The notes beneath the pieces were generated by a model that was not told the origin of the DNA, made no database searches, and saw only the letters and a program-made list of their open reading frames with translations. 64,000 bases of DNA from Azolla caroliniana (lineage: Eukaryota > Polypodiophyta), in the NCBI GenBank assembly GCA_043228905.1, contig JBHGNT010000010.1, positions 20,336,001-20,400,000 of the forward strand. Direction: 5' to 3'. Made by a program: the position numbers and the translations under genes. Below are positions 18,270 to 28,313 of the stretch, piece by piece (the stretch's first letter is position 1; the number at the start of each line of letters is the position of its first letter).

Positions 18270-18374
18270 ATGTTTGCTCTCCTGCGTCCAGGAATCAAAA
18301 ACTCCGAGAAGAAGAGCTCAGCGACTGCACCAGAGGAAGAAGAGAACCGGATGATCGAGCGATTGTGAAGATAA

Positions 18375-18450
18375 AAACCCTAAATCGCGAAATCGGTTTC
18401 ACACGAGGACGGACAAACAGGCGTTCTGGCTTTGTTTGCCCTTATAAAGA
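18375..18450 (-). promoter_or_regulatory. Probable S18 core promoter: TATA-like box and telo-box
   Basis: On the minus strand a TATA-like TTTATAAG lies at 18441-18449, about 175 bp upstream of the S18 ATG. A telo-box, AAACCCTAA, occurs on the plus strand at 18375-18383, where transcription would begin. Telo-boxes near the start site are a known feature of plant ribosomal protein and other translation-apparatus genes. The transcription start itself is inferred. Confidence 0.6.
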
Positions 18451-18477
18451 AGAAGACAATGGACAAGCACAAACACA

Positions 18478-18481
18478 CATG

Positions 18482-18512
<31 letters not shown>

Positions 18513-18576
18513 TAGTGTATGTTATGTACGTATGTATGCTTATGCATGTATGTATGTGTATGTATGTATGTACTCT
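18478..18576. repeat. (ATGT)n microsatellite
   Basis: Imperfect ATGT tetranucleotide repeats lie upstream of S18. The same unit, as ACAT on the plus strand, makes the much longer array at 59.3-59.9 kb. Confidence 0.9.
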
Positions 18577-20531
18577 TTGCAATGAAAAAAAACGACTACC
18601 ACTTCGCCTCTTTTAAGATGATTCGGTCCCATTTGCGGCAACTCTGCTTCGCTTCTTGGTCTTGTTAATGTTTTCCCTCGTCGCCTAGAAGCATCTGGTC
18701 CACGTTTTGGAACTTGCCAAATACGGAAAATTTTATCATGACAAATTGTGAAATTGTGCTTCTAAGCAACCCCTATAATTTTGTGCTATAACATGACCAC
18801 TTGAGCTCTATGTTCCTCTCTCATGATAAATATTGGGGATTGGCTCCCCATTGATCAAAATATAAAGAATATATGACCCATGTTGCTTCATCATACAATT
18901 AAACAAAAGAACATGATTTCTATATGCGACACACATATGATGACATTAAAGCATGTTTTTCAACAAATATTTCGAGGTTGCACTAGTTTGCGTAAACTCC
19001 TAACAACATTAGGAATGCTCTATGCCCATAGATTTGACCAAAGAAACAAAATCATGGATAATCCAAACAAAGAAATAGGAAACACAAGTAGTTTTCTTTT
19101 TCTTTTTGGTCCTCCTCACCTACAAGGCTAGCTAGAGAGCATCCATAGGAATAGATTTTGCGACAATAACTTTCATCCATGGTGCATAGATTATTTTACT
19201 TCCATAGAAACCAATCCTTTCATGACGTCCAACATTATAGCATGGATTGTGATTTCATTGGATCCAATCATTCTCAAATCAAAAAGTGGTGTTTTATCAT
19301 AATATTGCATGTAAATCTCTACTTTGTGATAACCTAATGTGTCAACTAAATGCAAAGGTTACAATCAATATCAATGCACTCATTGCACAACTAATTAGAG
19401 GAAAGCAACTTGTGCTAGCTGTAATTAAACATTAATTTTACAATGGATAAAATAATACATGAAGAATTCACCATGACCAAGTACAATGTTGTCTCTCAAT
19501 AATATATCAAACGAAAATATTGATTTGCTTAAACACTTTAGAATAAACACAATGAGTAACATGGTTGATATTTTAAGGGCACATCCTACTTCCCAACTTT
19601 ATAACAAGATTCATTGAAACTCTAGTCAAGTTACATTAGCAGCAAGTGAATGATAAATAATGGCATTCATTCTCATCTTATTCAAGAGACCATAATATAT
19701 CAAGACATATTATTAAGGAAAAGCACAATGCACCACATTGTGATATGGTTGTTGAACTAAGATATCATGCTTTGAGAATTCCAAAACATGTGAATTTCTC
19801 TTTAGTACAATATATACTACATAATGAAGCCAATAGCCAAACCTACGCATTTGACGCTCCACCATGCAATGGAGTCGAAAGGCAAACCTATGCATGTAGC
19901 ATTGGTGTTGTGTGATTGCTACTACAACCATTCCAATTATCATCCTCCCTCGTACATACATACTTTCAGTTGAAAGGCAAACCTATGCATGTAGCATTGG
20001 TGCGTGATTGCTACTACAACCATTCCAATTATCATCCTCCCTCGTACATACATACTTTCTTCCCTCAGTTACGCAAAAGAAGCTTTAGTAATTGTAAACC
20101 AATTAAAAGAGCTATTCTAATGTACAAGAAATGGAGACTCAAAAGAACTATTCTAATGTACACTACCATTTGAAATCAATGAACAATATATTTCCCTCGA
20201 CTAACTAGAAGTATCTTCAGCTATAACCAATCGAAAGGCATTGTGCTAGGGTCGAAGCTCTAGGGACTGATCATAATATACACAATCAAGTGAGGTCAAG
20301 AACCAAATGAGTGCACATGATTCATTGTTATTGCCACCCACATTTTCTTGTCTTGGCCAAGGAAACGTGTTTCAGCAACTTGACCCAACAAACAGCACAA
20401 ATCGAAGCACGAGAGAAGGCTCTCCGCAGCTACCCGCCAAATCGAAGCTAGAGAGAAGAAGAAAGGAGGGCCATGGGGCCCATCACCTGTTGGACATATG
20501 TGGCTACGAAACATGGTGGTCTTGATTACCT
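18577..20531. other. Spacer between S18 and the RING-H2 gene
   Basis: No gene is supported. The region is AT-rich and includes one 95-bp tandem duplication, listed separately. The right end probably holds the 3' UTR of the minus-strand RING-H2 gene. Confidence 0.6.
19877..20061. repeat. Tandem duplication, 2 x ~95 bp
   Basis: GAAAGGCAAACCTATGCATG begins copies at 19877 and 19972. They share the CATTCCAATTATCATCCTCC block and differ mainly by a short TGTT deletion in the second. Confidence 0.92.
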
Positions 20532-21566
20532 TTAGGATCCAGAGCCCACGAGATCCTCTCGGGACCTTCGGATGGTGAGAGCGACGTGGGATAGGGACCG
20601 GGCCCCGACAGACCAACGGTTGTCCGGACAATTCGTGGCCAACTGTTTGTGTGAATTGGTCCAAGTGAGAAACCTGGTAGGGAAATGGACACCACTAACA
20701 TGACCATGACCATGGTATTGCTGATGCCCACCACCAACACTGTCCCTAGGAAACTTGTCTGAGAAAGATCTTCTCCATCTTCTTCTACTATTGGAAGCTT
20801 CTTCTACAAGCCTTCTTTGATCATCATCATCAACATCTTCTTCTTCTTCTTCTTCAACTTCTTCATTGATTTCAGATCTAAACCCTAACCTTTCTCTGGT
20901 ACCATTGTCAATCAACCTATTCTGTGCAAGTAAAATACCAGTGATGGAACTCTTGTCTTCTTCTTCTCCTTCTTCATTTGTCATTGCTTCATCCGCTTCA
21001 TTTTGTTCTTCTCTTTCTGTTCTTTCTTCTTCTTCTTGTTCCTCTTTAGGTATTTTTTCTGCACTTGTTCGGCAGAGAGGGCAAGTTGTGTGGGAGAAAA
21101 ACCACATGTTGATGCAGTCTGTGTGGAAGATATGCTTGCAAACAGGAAGGAATCTGCATTGCTCACCTTCTTCGAACTCTGATAAACAAACGGCACATTC
21201 AGCCATCGACATAGCTGGCATGCCTTTCTTCATCTTCATCTTGTCGTTCAGCTTCTCGGTATTGTAAATGAATACAGGCAAAGAATCCACCACAGACTTA
21301 TCAAGACCACGAGACAGAGGAGCAGAAGAAGAAGGTGGATGCAAAGGAGCGAGATCAAAGGAGCTCCAAATTGAGCTATGTCTTCCTCTGGCAGCAATCC
21401 ATTTGGAGTAGATGTGGAAGACGAGGACGAAGGCGATGATGAAGAAGAGAATGACGAGAGCAGATATGATGATCTTGGCATTACCATAGTAATGCTGTAT
21501 GGGATCGTTGGTAGAGGTAGGGCCGACGCTGCTCTGCAGGAACAGGTCAGTGTCAGAGGACGCCAT
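20532..21566 (-). CDS. ATL-family RING-H2 E3 ubiquitin ligase (membrane-anchored)
   Basis: Single exon, 344 residues, intronless as is usual for ATL genes. A short N-terminus is followed by one hydrophobic segment (about residues 31-53), a GLD motif (SRGLDKSVVDSLP, near 85-97) and a RING-H2 finger with C124, C127, C143, H145, H148, C151, C162 and C165. The spacing is C-x2-C-x15-C-x1-H-x2-H-x2-C-x10-C-x2-C, with the conserved Trp at 155. In this family the RING recruits an E2 and the membrane segment targets the ligase to plasma or endomembranes; the substrate cannot be read from sequence. The C-terminal half contains two strongly acidic blocks (about 174-206 and 235-255) and is otherwise low complexity. 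The start was chosen as the only Met giving the complete TM segment. Confidence 0.95.
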   Translation of the reverse strand: MASSDTDLFLQSSVGPTSTNDPIQHYYGNAKIIISALVILFFIIAFVLVFHIYSKWIAARGRHSSIWSSFDLAPLHPPSSSAPLSRGLDKSVVDSLPVFIYNTEKLNDKMKMKKGMPAMSMAECAVCLSEFEEGEQCRFLPVCKHIFHTDCINMWFFSHTTCPLCRTSAEKIPKEEQEEEERTEREEQNEADEAMTNEEGEEEDKSSITGILLAQNRLIDNGTRERLGFRSEINEEVEEEEEEDVDDDDQRRLVEEASNSRRRWRRSFSDKFPRDSVGGGHQQYHGHGHVSGVHFPTRFLTWTNSHKQLATNCPDNRWSVGARSLSHVALTIRRSREDLVGSGS

Positions 21567-21608
21567 AGCTGGCCTCTCTCGAGCTATCTATCCAGACAGA
21601 GCTCAGAT

Positions 21609-21610
<2 letters not shown>

Positions 21611-21642
<32 letters not shown>
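21611..21642. repeat. (CT)n microsatellite upstream of the RING-H2 gene
   Basis: About 16 CT units lie 45 bp upstream of the ATL start codon, so they are GA repeats on that gene's sense strand. The tract probably lies in the 5' UTR or core promoter. Confidence 0.88.
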
Positions 21643-21648
<6 letters not shown>

Positions 21649-21725
21649 ACCTTCGGTGTATGTCCGGACAGAGAAGCGTCCTTCATTGGGTGCCAAAAGT
21701 GTGAAGTGTTTTTCTTTTGTTGCCC

Positions 21726-21886
21726 GGCCATTTGCATTTCCCGGTGGGTTTTTTAAACACCCTGACACTTCGCTTCTGGGGGCGGTTTACATTTCCTGGC
21801 CGATTTTTTTGAACCCTGCCACGTTGTTTCGATCTCTTTGACGGATTGCATTTCCTGGCGGCCTTTCAAAACCTTGCCTTGTTTTA
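21726..21886. repeat. Three diverged ~57-bp tandem units
   Basis: Three stretches beginning near 21726, 21782 and 21840 share the order TTGCATTTCCYGG / T-run / ACMCTGCCA-like / TTCG (for example TTTGCATTTCCCGG, TTTACATTTCCTGG, TTGCATTTCCTGG). Similarity is moderate. They lie in the upstream region of the RING-H2 gene. Confidence 0.6.
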
Positions 21887-22553
21887 ATTGGGGCATCGTG
21901 TATATGAGATTAGGGCACATTAGATGGAAGGATCAACCTTGTCCATCTCACATGGACCCTTGACTTTTTCTTCTTCTTCTTTCCAAAAAAAGGACCCTTG
22001 ACTTTTAAGTATAAACATGACAAACTTGCATCTTTGGACAGAGACGCTCTTCTATGAGTTTTGGTGCCCATATGGATGTAGCTCAATTGGTAAGGTTGCC
22101 CATTGGAGACTAGGAGGTCATCGGTTCAACCCATACATTCCATAGTGGCATCTAGTAAATTAAGAGGACATAATTGAAGTAATTCAAAGGTGAGAAATTT
22201 GGGTATTGAACCTACGGCCACTTAGCAACTTGTTTGATGGTCTCGTACCTAAGGCCACCTGTATAACAACTTGTTTGATGGGTCTCGAACCCAAAACTAA
22301 TAGTAAATTAAGAGCATATGTATGTTAAGGTAATTATGATAAATTCTTATGAGTCTTGAACCCAAGGCTAGTAGTAAATTAAGAGGATATGTATGGTAAG
22401 GTGATTACGATAAAGAGAGAGGGAGAGAGAATAATAATGATAACTACTCTATTTGGAGGTCAAATATGACCTATGGGACCCAAAATATTACATTTCACAC
22501 AATACATACGAAAGTGAGTAGTGACTCTCGATGTTCGAGCCTCGATTGGCGTC
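21887..22553. other. Spacer with tRNA-like and short repeated segments
   Basis: No coding region is seen. Besides the tRNA-like stretch listed next, 22230-22420 contains three to four imperfect copies of a segment with AACTTGTTTGATGG, GAACCCAA and AGTAAATTAAGAG. The last 19 bases (22535-22553) duplicate part of the adjoining LTR; see findings. Confidence 0.55.
22079..22131 (+). repeat. tRNA-like (SINE head) sequence
   Basis: TAGCTCAATTGG (22079-22090) matches the box A consensus and GGTTCAACCC (22122-22131) resembles box B, about 43 bases downstream. The intervening sequence has no clear anticodon stem, so I read it as a tRNA-derived SINE or decayed tRNA, not a functional tRNA. Confidence 0.45.
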
Positions 22554-23009
22554 TATTAGAAACATGTACTAAAGTAAGCATTAGATAAGGATAGATCTAG
22601 GTAGATAGAAAGAAAGGAGAAAGAGAAAGAAGGGTGCCGATCCACCCGACCACCCTCGAGCGAAGGGATCGAGACGGACTCGAGCCTCGATTGGCGTCCC
22701 ATACCATCGTCGTGGCGTCGAGTTGTACCTGGTGCTGGCGCGCTCGCTACAAGAGTTGACCCACCACAAGACAGAGTCTCGACGTAGTCAACAAGATGAT
22801 GAAATGAGGGTAGCTAGGCCTCTATTTATAGTGATACCCAAGGCCCCCAGCCATGTTCACACTTGGCCTAATGGGTTGTCTCAATCCCGAGGATTTAAAA
22901 GTAATCCTCCCCTTCTTTACACTCTCGTTTAAGCCTCACACTTATCCACGTGTATAGAATACTAAGGTAAATTCTTACCACGTGATATTATATGGTCATG
23001 CCCGTAACA
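22554..23009 (-). repeat. Element D 3' LTR
   Basis: 456 bp, near-identical to 29620-30075. In element orientation it starts TGTTACGGGCATG and ends CTAATA, so the outer end is not a canonical CA. A TATAAATA box is present on the minus strand near 22820. Confidence 0.93.
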
Positions 23010-23028
23010 TACTCCCCCTCTTTAAAAC
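23010..23028 (-). other. Element D polypurine tract
   Basis: On the minus strand AAAGAGGGGGAGTA abuts the 3' LTR, the expected plus-strand primer of an LTR element. Confidence 0.88.
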
Positions 23029-23133
23029 ATTGCACTCTTGCAATGGAAAGTTAGGGAAGTTAGTTTTGAGAGTATTATCGTGTTCCCATGTGACATCTTT
23101 TATCGATTTATCCATCCATTTTATTTTAAATTC

Positions 23134-24330
23134 TCAGATTTCTTTAGTACGTAATTTTTTTGTTTTAACATCGAGAATTCTTTCTAGTACATGTGGTTTA
23201 GAAGATAAATCTTCAGAAGTAACCAGAGTTTCAATTGTAACTGTATTGTCGCCAGAACCTAGAAGTTCTTTTAGATGACTCACATGAAAGACTGGATGAA
23301 TTCCAACACCATCGGGAAGAGCGAGACGATAGGCTGATGACCCAATGCGTTTGAGGACTTTAAATGGTCCACAAAACCGTGGGGCTAACTTAGCGCACTT
23401 ACCCATAGACAATGTCTTAGAATTGTGAGGTACACGTAAAAATACCTTCTGTCCAGGGTTGAATACACAAGGTTGCCTATGATGATCGGCATAAAAACGC
23501 GCTCTATCTTGAGTTGTTTTATATTATCTGGTGCAATATGCAACATATCTTGCATATCCCGAAGAAAGTTTTGCGTACTTCGCAACTCATCATGATGTAT
23601 ATTAACATCAATCGGGGCTCGTGGCTGAAAAACCATACATCAACATAAAAGGACTATATCCCGTCGATGTATGCTTGGAGTTGTTATAAGCAAACTCCAA
23701 AATTTGGAGATAACGTTCCCATTTTGTTGGTTTTGGACGAACGTATGCTCGAAGCATGTCCTCAATAATTTGATTTACTCGTTCTGTTTGTCCATCGGAT
23801 TGAGGATGATCCGTGGAGCTCATGCTCAACGTAGTTTCTAACTTCTTGAAGACTTGCGTCCAGAAGTCACTAGTAAACTTTGGATCTCGATCACTCACAA
23901 TATCCATCAACAACCCATAAAAACGAAATAACTCGTCAACGAATTGGTAAGCCAATTCAGGAGCTGTTATCGTGGTTTTAGTAGCAATAAATCTGGCCAT
24001 TTTAGTTAGTCGATCAACCACAACCCAGATGGCATCATGGCCTTTTTGGGTGCGTGGAAGGCTAACAATAAAATCCATGGATATACTTTCCCACTTATTA
24101 TTGGGAATGTCCAAGGGATGTAAAAGTCATGCGGCTTTAAGTCGCTCGACTTTGTTAACCTGACATTGGTGACATTTAGTCACATAGCTATGTATGTTAG
24201 GACGCATCTTAGGCCAATAAAATTGAGTGGAGATGAGAACGAGTGTACGATGTATTCTAGGGTGCCCTGTAGAGGGTGCATCATGGCATTAAAAAAGAAT
24301 CCTCTTTTTGACCTCGGGTAAATTTGGAAC
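23134..24330 (-). pseudogene. Element D integrase (frameshifted)
   Basis: From about 24330 leftward the minus strand reads an HHCC zinc module (HDAPSTGH ... KCHQCQ, to about 24130), a catalytic core with SMDFIVSLP, VSDRDPKFTS and DHPQSDGQTERVNQ (24114-23608), and a C-terminal domain with GPFKVLKRIGSSAYRLALP and HPVFHVSHLKE (23412-23134). Asp, Asp and Glu of the D-D-E triad are visible. Frameshifts near 23515 and 24290 and a stop near 24128 break the frame. The C-terminal GPF/Y and HPVFHVSxLK motifs are typical of Ty3/gypsy; no convincing chromodomain follows. Confidence 0.88.
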
Positions 24331-24365
24331 ACAAACCTTCCCATTACGGTAGAGCAGACCGTTAG

Positions 24366-24483
24366 CAATGTGGAAGTATTCCTTCGAGGATGTGGTGGTG
24401 TCTGTTCCAGACTCAACTCTTGCCCAATGTGGAAGTATTCCTTCGAGGATGTGGTGGTACAAAGATTCATTACATGGACGTCT
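24366..24483. repeat. 59-bp tandem duplication at the RT-deletion junction of element D
   Basis: CAATGTGGAAGTATTCCTTC starts at 24366 and again at 24425; 33 bases are shared. On the minus strand the copy nearer integrase continues into a normal integrase leader (FHIANGLLYRNG), while the other follows the protease region. Since 59 is not a multiple of three, it also shifts the frame. Confidence 0.88.
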
Positions 24484-24960
24484 ACTTCCTCTATATAAGT
24501 GTCAATAGAAATTCCTAATGAATGAATCGCCCCGTTGATGTATTGTACTCTTCCATCAGCCAAGTGCATCGTGTAGGTGTGATCACTTACGGTGGGTTGG
24601 ATTCCCCATATCTGAACCAAACGATCATTCACAAAGTTGTGTGAGCTTTCGGAATCAAACAAAAATTGTATGGGAGATCCATTGATATACCCGTTTGCAC
24701 GTAGTAAATCATTGGGACCCAATACATAGTGAGGGAAAGAACATTGACAATTACTAAAATGATGTGTATAGAGCTGAAGGACATTAGGAATCTGACCTTT
24801 ATGGTCTGCAACTTTAGCTTTGTTGTCGTGCTCTTTTTGTTGGAGCTTTCGACATTGTTCTTTTGTATGACCCTTCTTTTTGCAAAATACGCAAAAAGGA
24901 TGTTGTCGCTTACAATCGCGATCCATGAATTCGTTGGGTGTCTTGCATTTCCCAGCAAAT
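24484..24960 (-). pseudogene. Element D nucleocapsid zinc knuckle and aspartic protease region
   Basis: The minus-strand frame starting near 24926 carries the CCHC knuckle CVFCKKKGHTKEQC followed by a retropepsin-like stretch. The catalytic triplet reads D-S-E (FLFDSESSHNF) where D-S/T-G is required, so the protease is presumably dead. The downstream flap region (LGISIDTYIEEVDVHVM) is degenerate and ends at the junction where RT should begin. Confidence 0.8.
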
Positions 24961-25351
24961 TGCGACTACTTAGTCTCAGGCGCTTCGTTGGGTTTATTGT
25001 GGTCCTTCTTCGAAGTGCGTTGATAGCGAAGAACTATTTCAACGACCTCTTCGAAGGATTTTGGATCCTTATCGCGCACTATCTAGTGATAGTCCGAATT
25101 GGGGATGCCATTGATAAAACAAGCTATTAACCAATTGTCCCCTTCTAGACCCGATTTTTGGATTTGGGTTCTAGCATGGTGGACATAGTCTTCTAGCAAG
25201 GAAAATTTCCGACTAGAGAGGTTCATTAAAGCTTGTGCTGCCTCGGTTCGAGAGGGAGGTTGCAAAAATTGGGCCTTGAAAACTGTGACAAAATCTGTCC
25301 AAGTATCGGTCAATTTCCCCAAAGTACGGAGCCCACGCCACCAGGCGGCGG
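24961..25351 (-). pseudogene. Element D gag, C-terminal half
   Basis: The frame 25394-25083 reads a retrotransposon gag domain (AAWWRGLRTLG, TDFVTVFKAQFLQP, YVHHARTQIQKSG, CFINGIP). It begins immediately at the border of solo LTR E (25351); the upstream half lies at 27246 and above and would be in frame with it if E were absent. Confidence 0.85.
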
Positions 25352-27241
25352 TGTCGTGAAGTTTCGCGCACGTGTGTTGCTTGGGCGGGACCACGGGGGT
25401 CTTGGACTAGGGAGTACTCAAGGGATAGAGAAGACCTGAGGTTTGCTTTACGACAATACTACTTCTCGACCCCTTCCCGAGCAAGGTCTTGTTGCTCTTT
25501 GTTTTGTGAGGCCGGTGGCTCTCGTTGATCACGACTCATCGACCTTCCGAGATCACCGCATGAGCCAAGTGACCAAACGGGTACAAGCAAGATGAGCACG
25601 CAACATGAACGTACAAGGGGACGATAACACAAACACGAATGTCCATACATCTTTATGAGGAGGGGAGGTGCATGGGCACGCCCGAATGCTCCCTCGTCAC
25701 AAGACGTTGAACGTACGAGGAAGACACAAAACACATGCACAAATGCTCGTACGCCTTTATGAGGATGAGAGGTGCATGGGCAAGCCCGACTCCCTCGTCA
25801 CGAGACGACCGAACGTACAAGGAAGACACAAACACACGCACAAAATGTTCGTATGCCTTTATGAGGAGGAGAAGTGCATGGGCAAGCCCGAAACGGTCCC
25901 TCGTCACGAGACAACCGAACATACAAGGAAGACACAAACACACGCACAAAATGCTCGTACGTCTTTATGAGGAGGAGAGGTGCATGGGCACGCCCGAAAC
26001 GCTCCCTCGTCACAAGACGGCCGAACGTACAAGGAAGACACAAACACACACACACAATGCTCGTACGCCTTTATGAGGAGGAGAGGTGCATGGGCACGCC
26101 CGAATGGTCCCCTCGTCACAAGACGACCGAACGTACAAGGAAGACACAAACAGACACACAAATGCTCGTACGCCTTTATGAGGAGGAGAGGTGCATGGGC
26201 AAGCCCAAACGGTCCCCTCGTCACAAGACGACCAAACGTACAAGGAAGACACAAACACACGCACAAAATGCTTGTACGCCTTTATGAGGAGGAGAGGTGC
26301 ATGGGCAAGCCCGAACGGTCCCCTCGTCACAAGACGGCCAAACGTACAAGGAAGACATGAATAAAGAAAGAAGGAGAGAAAGAAACACGAATGATATCGA
26401 CCAAAGAGATAAATACGTGTTCGATTCCAACGCAAGAGGACCCTTTATAAAATAGGGTTTTGTTTACAATGGCAACTTATAGCTAACCACAAGCTCAATC
26501 AAAACATAAATATTAAATGCCCTTAGAGACAAAAACAAATCTGAACACGGCGAAGATGAACACACGAGCACCACCAAAATGCCAATCCCAATGAACCATG
26601 TCCACCCGAAACGGCGAGCACATGGGCTCGCAACGACGAACGGGGCGGAGCAACGTCGAACCAACGAAGCTTGGGCTCACGAGCACTTCGAGTGCTAACG
26701 CGAAGAAGACGAGCACGTGGCGATGGGGGGATAAAGGGGTATGAGATGAAGAGAAGTGGTGAATAAGGAGATGAAGAGCTTCGAAGGAAAATTGGCGATA
26801 GTCTCCTCCTCCCAAAATGTCCTCCCGAATGAGCCCCCCTTGACCTCCTTTTATAGAAAAAAAAGAAAAGGGGGTCGCCAAATTTGTCTTCAGTGAAAAA
26901 GGAATAAAATTCCTTAAATCACACTACACTATAAGTCCAAATTCAAACCGTGCACCTCTAGCTAGTAATCAATGTGACTATCCACTAGCCCACTAACTCT
27001 CACTTATATAACATATAATTCTATCTCTATAAATTCATAGCCTGTCTCCCCTCTACCTTTTATTTCTCCTCTCTCTTACTTTTTGCACGAGCTTCGATAC
27101 CTCCTTTTCACCCTTTCTTTTCCTTTTTATTTTACATATGCACAATCAATCGCTTTTGTGTGCACACACATTGCACATGCACATTTTTGACCCCCCCCTT
27201 TCGTCGGTTTTTCCCACTCTCGAGCACGCCACATCACGACA
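25352..27241. mobile_element. Solo LTR E inserted in element D gag
   Basis: 1,890 bp bounded by TGTCGTGAAG at 25352 and ATCACGACA at 27241 (inverted TGTCG/CGACA ends) and flanked by the 4-bp duplication GCGG (25348-25351 and 27242-27245). The first 75 bases align with the element B LTR ends (GGCGGGACCAC-GGGGTCTTGGACT), so it is a relative of the B family. No internal coding region is present; most of the body is the 7-unit tandem array. A TATA-like TTTATAAAA lies near 26450. Confidence 0.85.
25609..26358. repeat. Tandem array, seven ~105-bp units inside solo LTR E
   Basis: CTTTATGAGGAGGAGAGGTG recurs at 25651, 25755, 25857, 25963, 26069, 26174 and 26280, with periods of 102-106 bp and an incomplete leading unit. 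The repeat keeps frames open on both strands by chance, so long ORFs here are not evidence of protein. Confidence 0.95.
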
Positions 27242-27245
27242 GCGG

Positions 27246-27640
27246 CCTTACCCCCTAATTCTCGGCCGACATATGCAGTCTTCGTACTATCTGGCGTGGG
27301 ATAGAGCTCAAAATGAGACTCCCATCGGCCCAGCCACGTGCATATTGCTTCTTCGTTCTTTCCTTTTTGTCTCCCGTAAATGGCTTAACAACAAACGATG
27401 GTTCACCCTGTTGCTCATCAGGTCTATTAGTCTCACGTTGTAGACTAATGACACGTGCCTTGAGAGCACTTTGAGATTGCCGAAGTTCGGTCATCTGTTG
27501 AGCGGTGAAACTAAGGTATTGGGTTATTTGCGAAAAATACATCTCAATGGACATTTGTCCAAGAGGATTCCCTTGAGTTCCTTCCGCTTGAGCGGATGAC
27601 ATCAGGTCGTTATTTTGAGCCATTAAATGATTATTTCTGG
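27246..27640 (-). pseudogene. Element D gag, N-terminal half
   Basis: The minus strand from about 27625 reads MAQNNDLMSSAQAEG, a predicted coiled-coil (YLSFTAQQMTELRQSQSALKARVISLQRE), and after a frameshift near 27330 WESHFELYPTP and VGRELGGKAA, up to the solo LTR. This is an ordinary gypsy gag N-terminus. Confidence 0.78.
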
Positions 27641-27913
27641 AAAAGAAATAGGATAAGGTTAGAGAGATAGTCATAACATCATCTCGTGATGTAAACCTAT
27701 CATGGGCGAGCATTAATCGATATTATTATCTCACGTCAATACCCCTCTAGACGTATGAGATGAGGTTCAAGATGAGGTTACTATGGTAACACAAAGGTGT
27801 TTTAAAAACCATGGGGGTGACAAATAAATGTCTTTCCCTGATCTGTATATCGATTTTTTCATGGTGACTCCCCGAGGCTCAACCATGTATGTTCGCGTCA
27901 TGAATAGTTTATA

Positions 27914-28313
27914 CACGAAAAAAATGTTAACAATAAACTATGTTTCGGTGCCCACATATGTGGTTTCGGCTCTTTAAGTCCTATTACGAGGACCCCGAAG
28001 TGCACTTAGACCTCACGAAAAAAATGTTAACAATAAACTATGTTTCAGTGCCCACATATGTGGTTTCGGCTCTTTAAGTCCTATTACGAGGACCCCGAAG
28101 TGCACTTAGACCTCACGAAAAAAATGTTAATAATAAACTATGTTTCGGTGCCCACATATGTGGTTTCGGCTCTTTAAGTCCTATTACGAGGACCCCGAAG
28201 TGCACTTAGACCTCACGAAAAAAATGTTAACAATAAACTATGTTTCGGTGCCCACACATGTGGTTTCGACTCTTTAAGTCCTATTACGAGGACCCTGAAG
28301 TACACTTAGACCT
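27914..28313. repeat. Tandem array, 4 x exactly 100 bp in the element D leader
   Basis: CACGAAAAAAATGTTAACAA-like starts at 27914, 28014, 28114 and 28214. Units differ at only a few positions. The array sits between gag and the primer-binding site, in the untranslated leader. Confidence 0.96.

Noticed and set aside
25653-26435. Several overlapping ORFs of 85-141 codons on both strands
   Set aside because: They are products of the 105-bp tandem array; the translations repeat the same motif in every frame and have no start or composition of a real gene.
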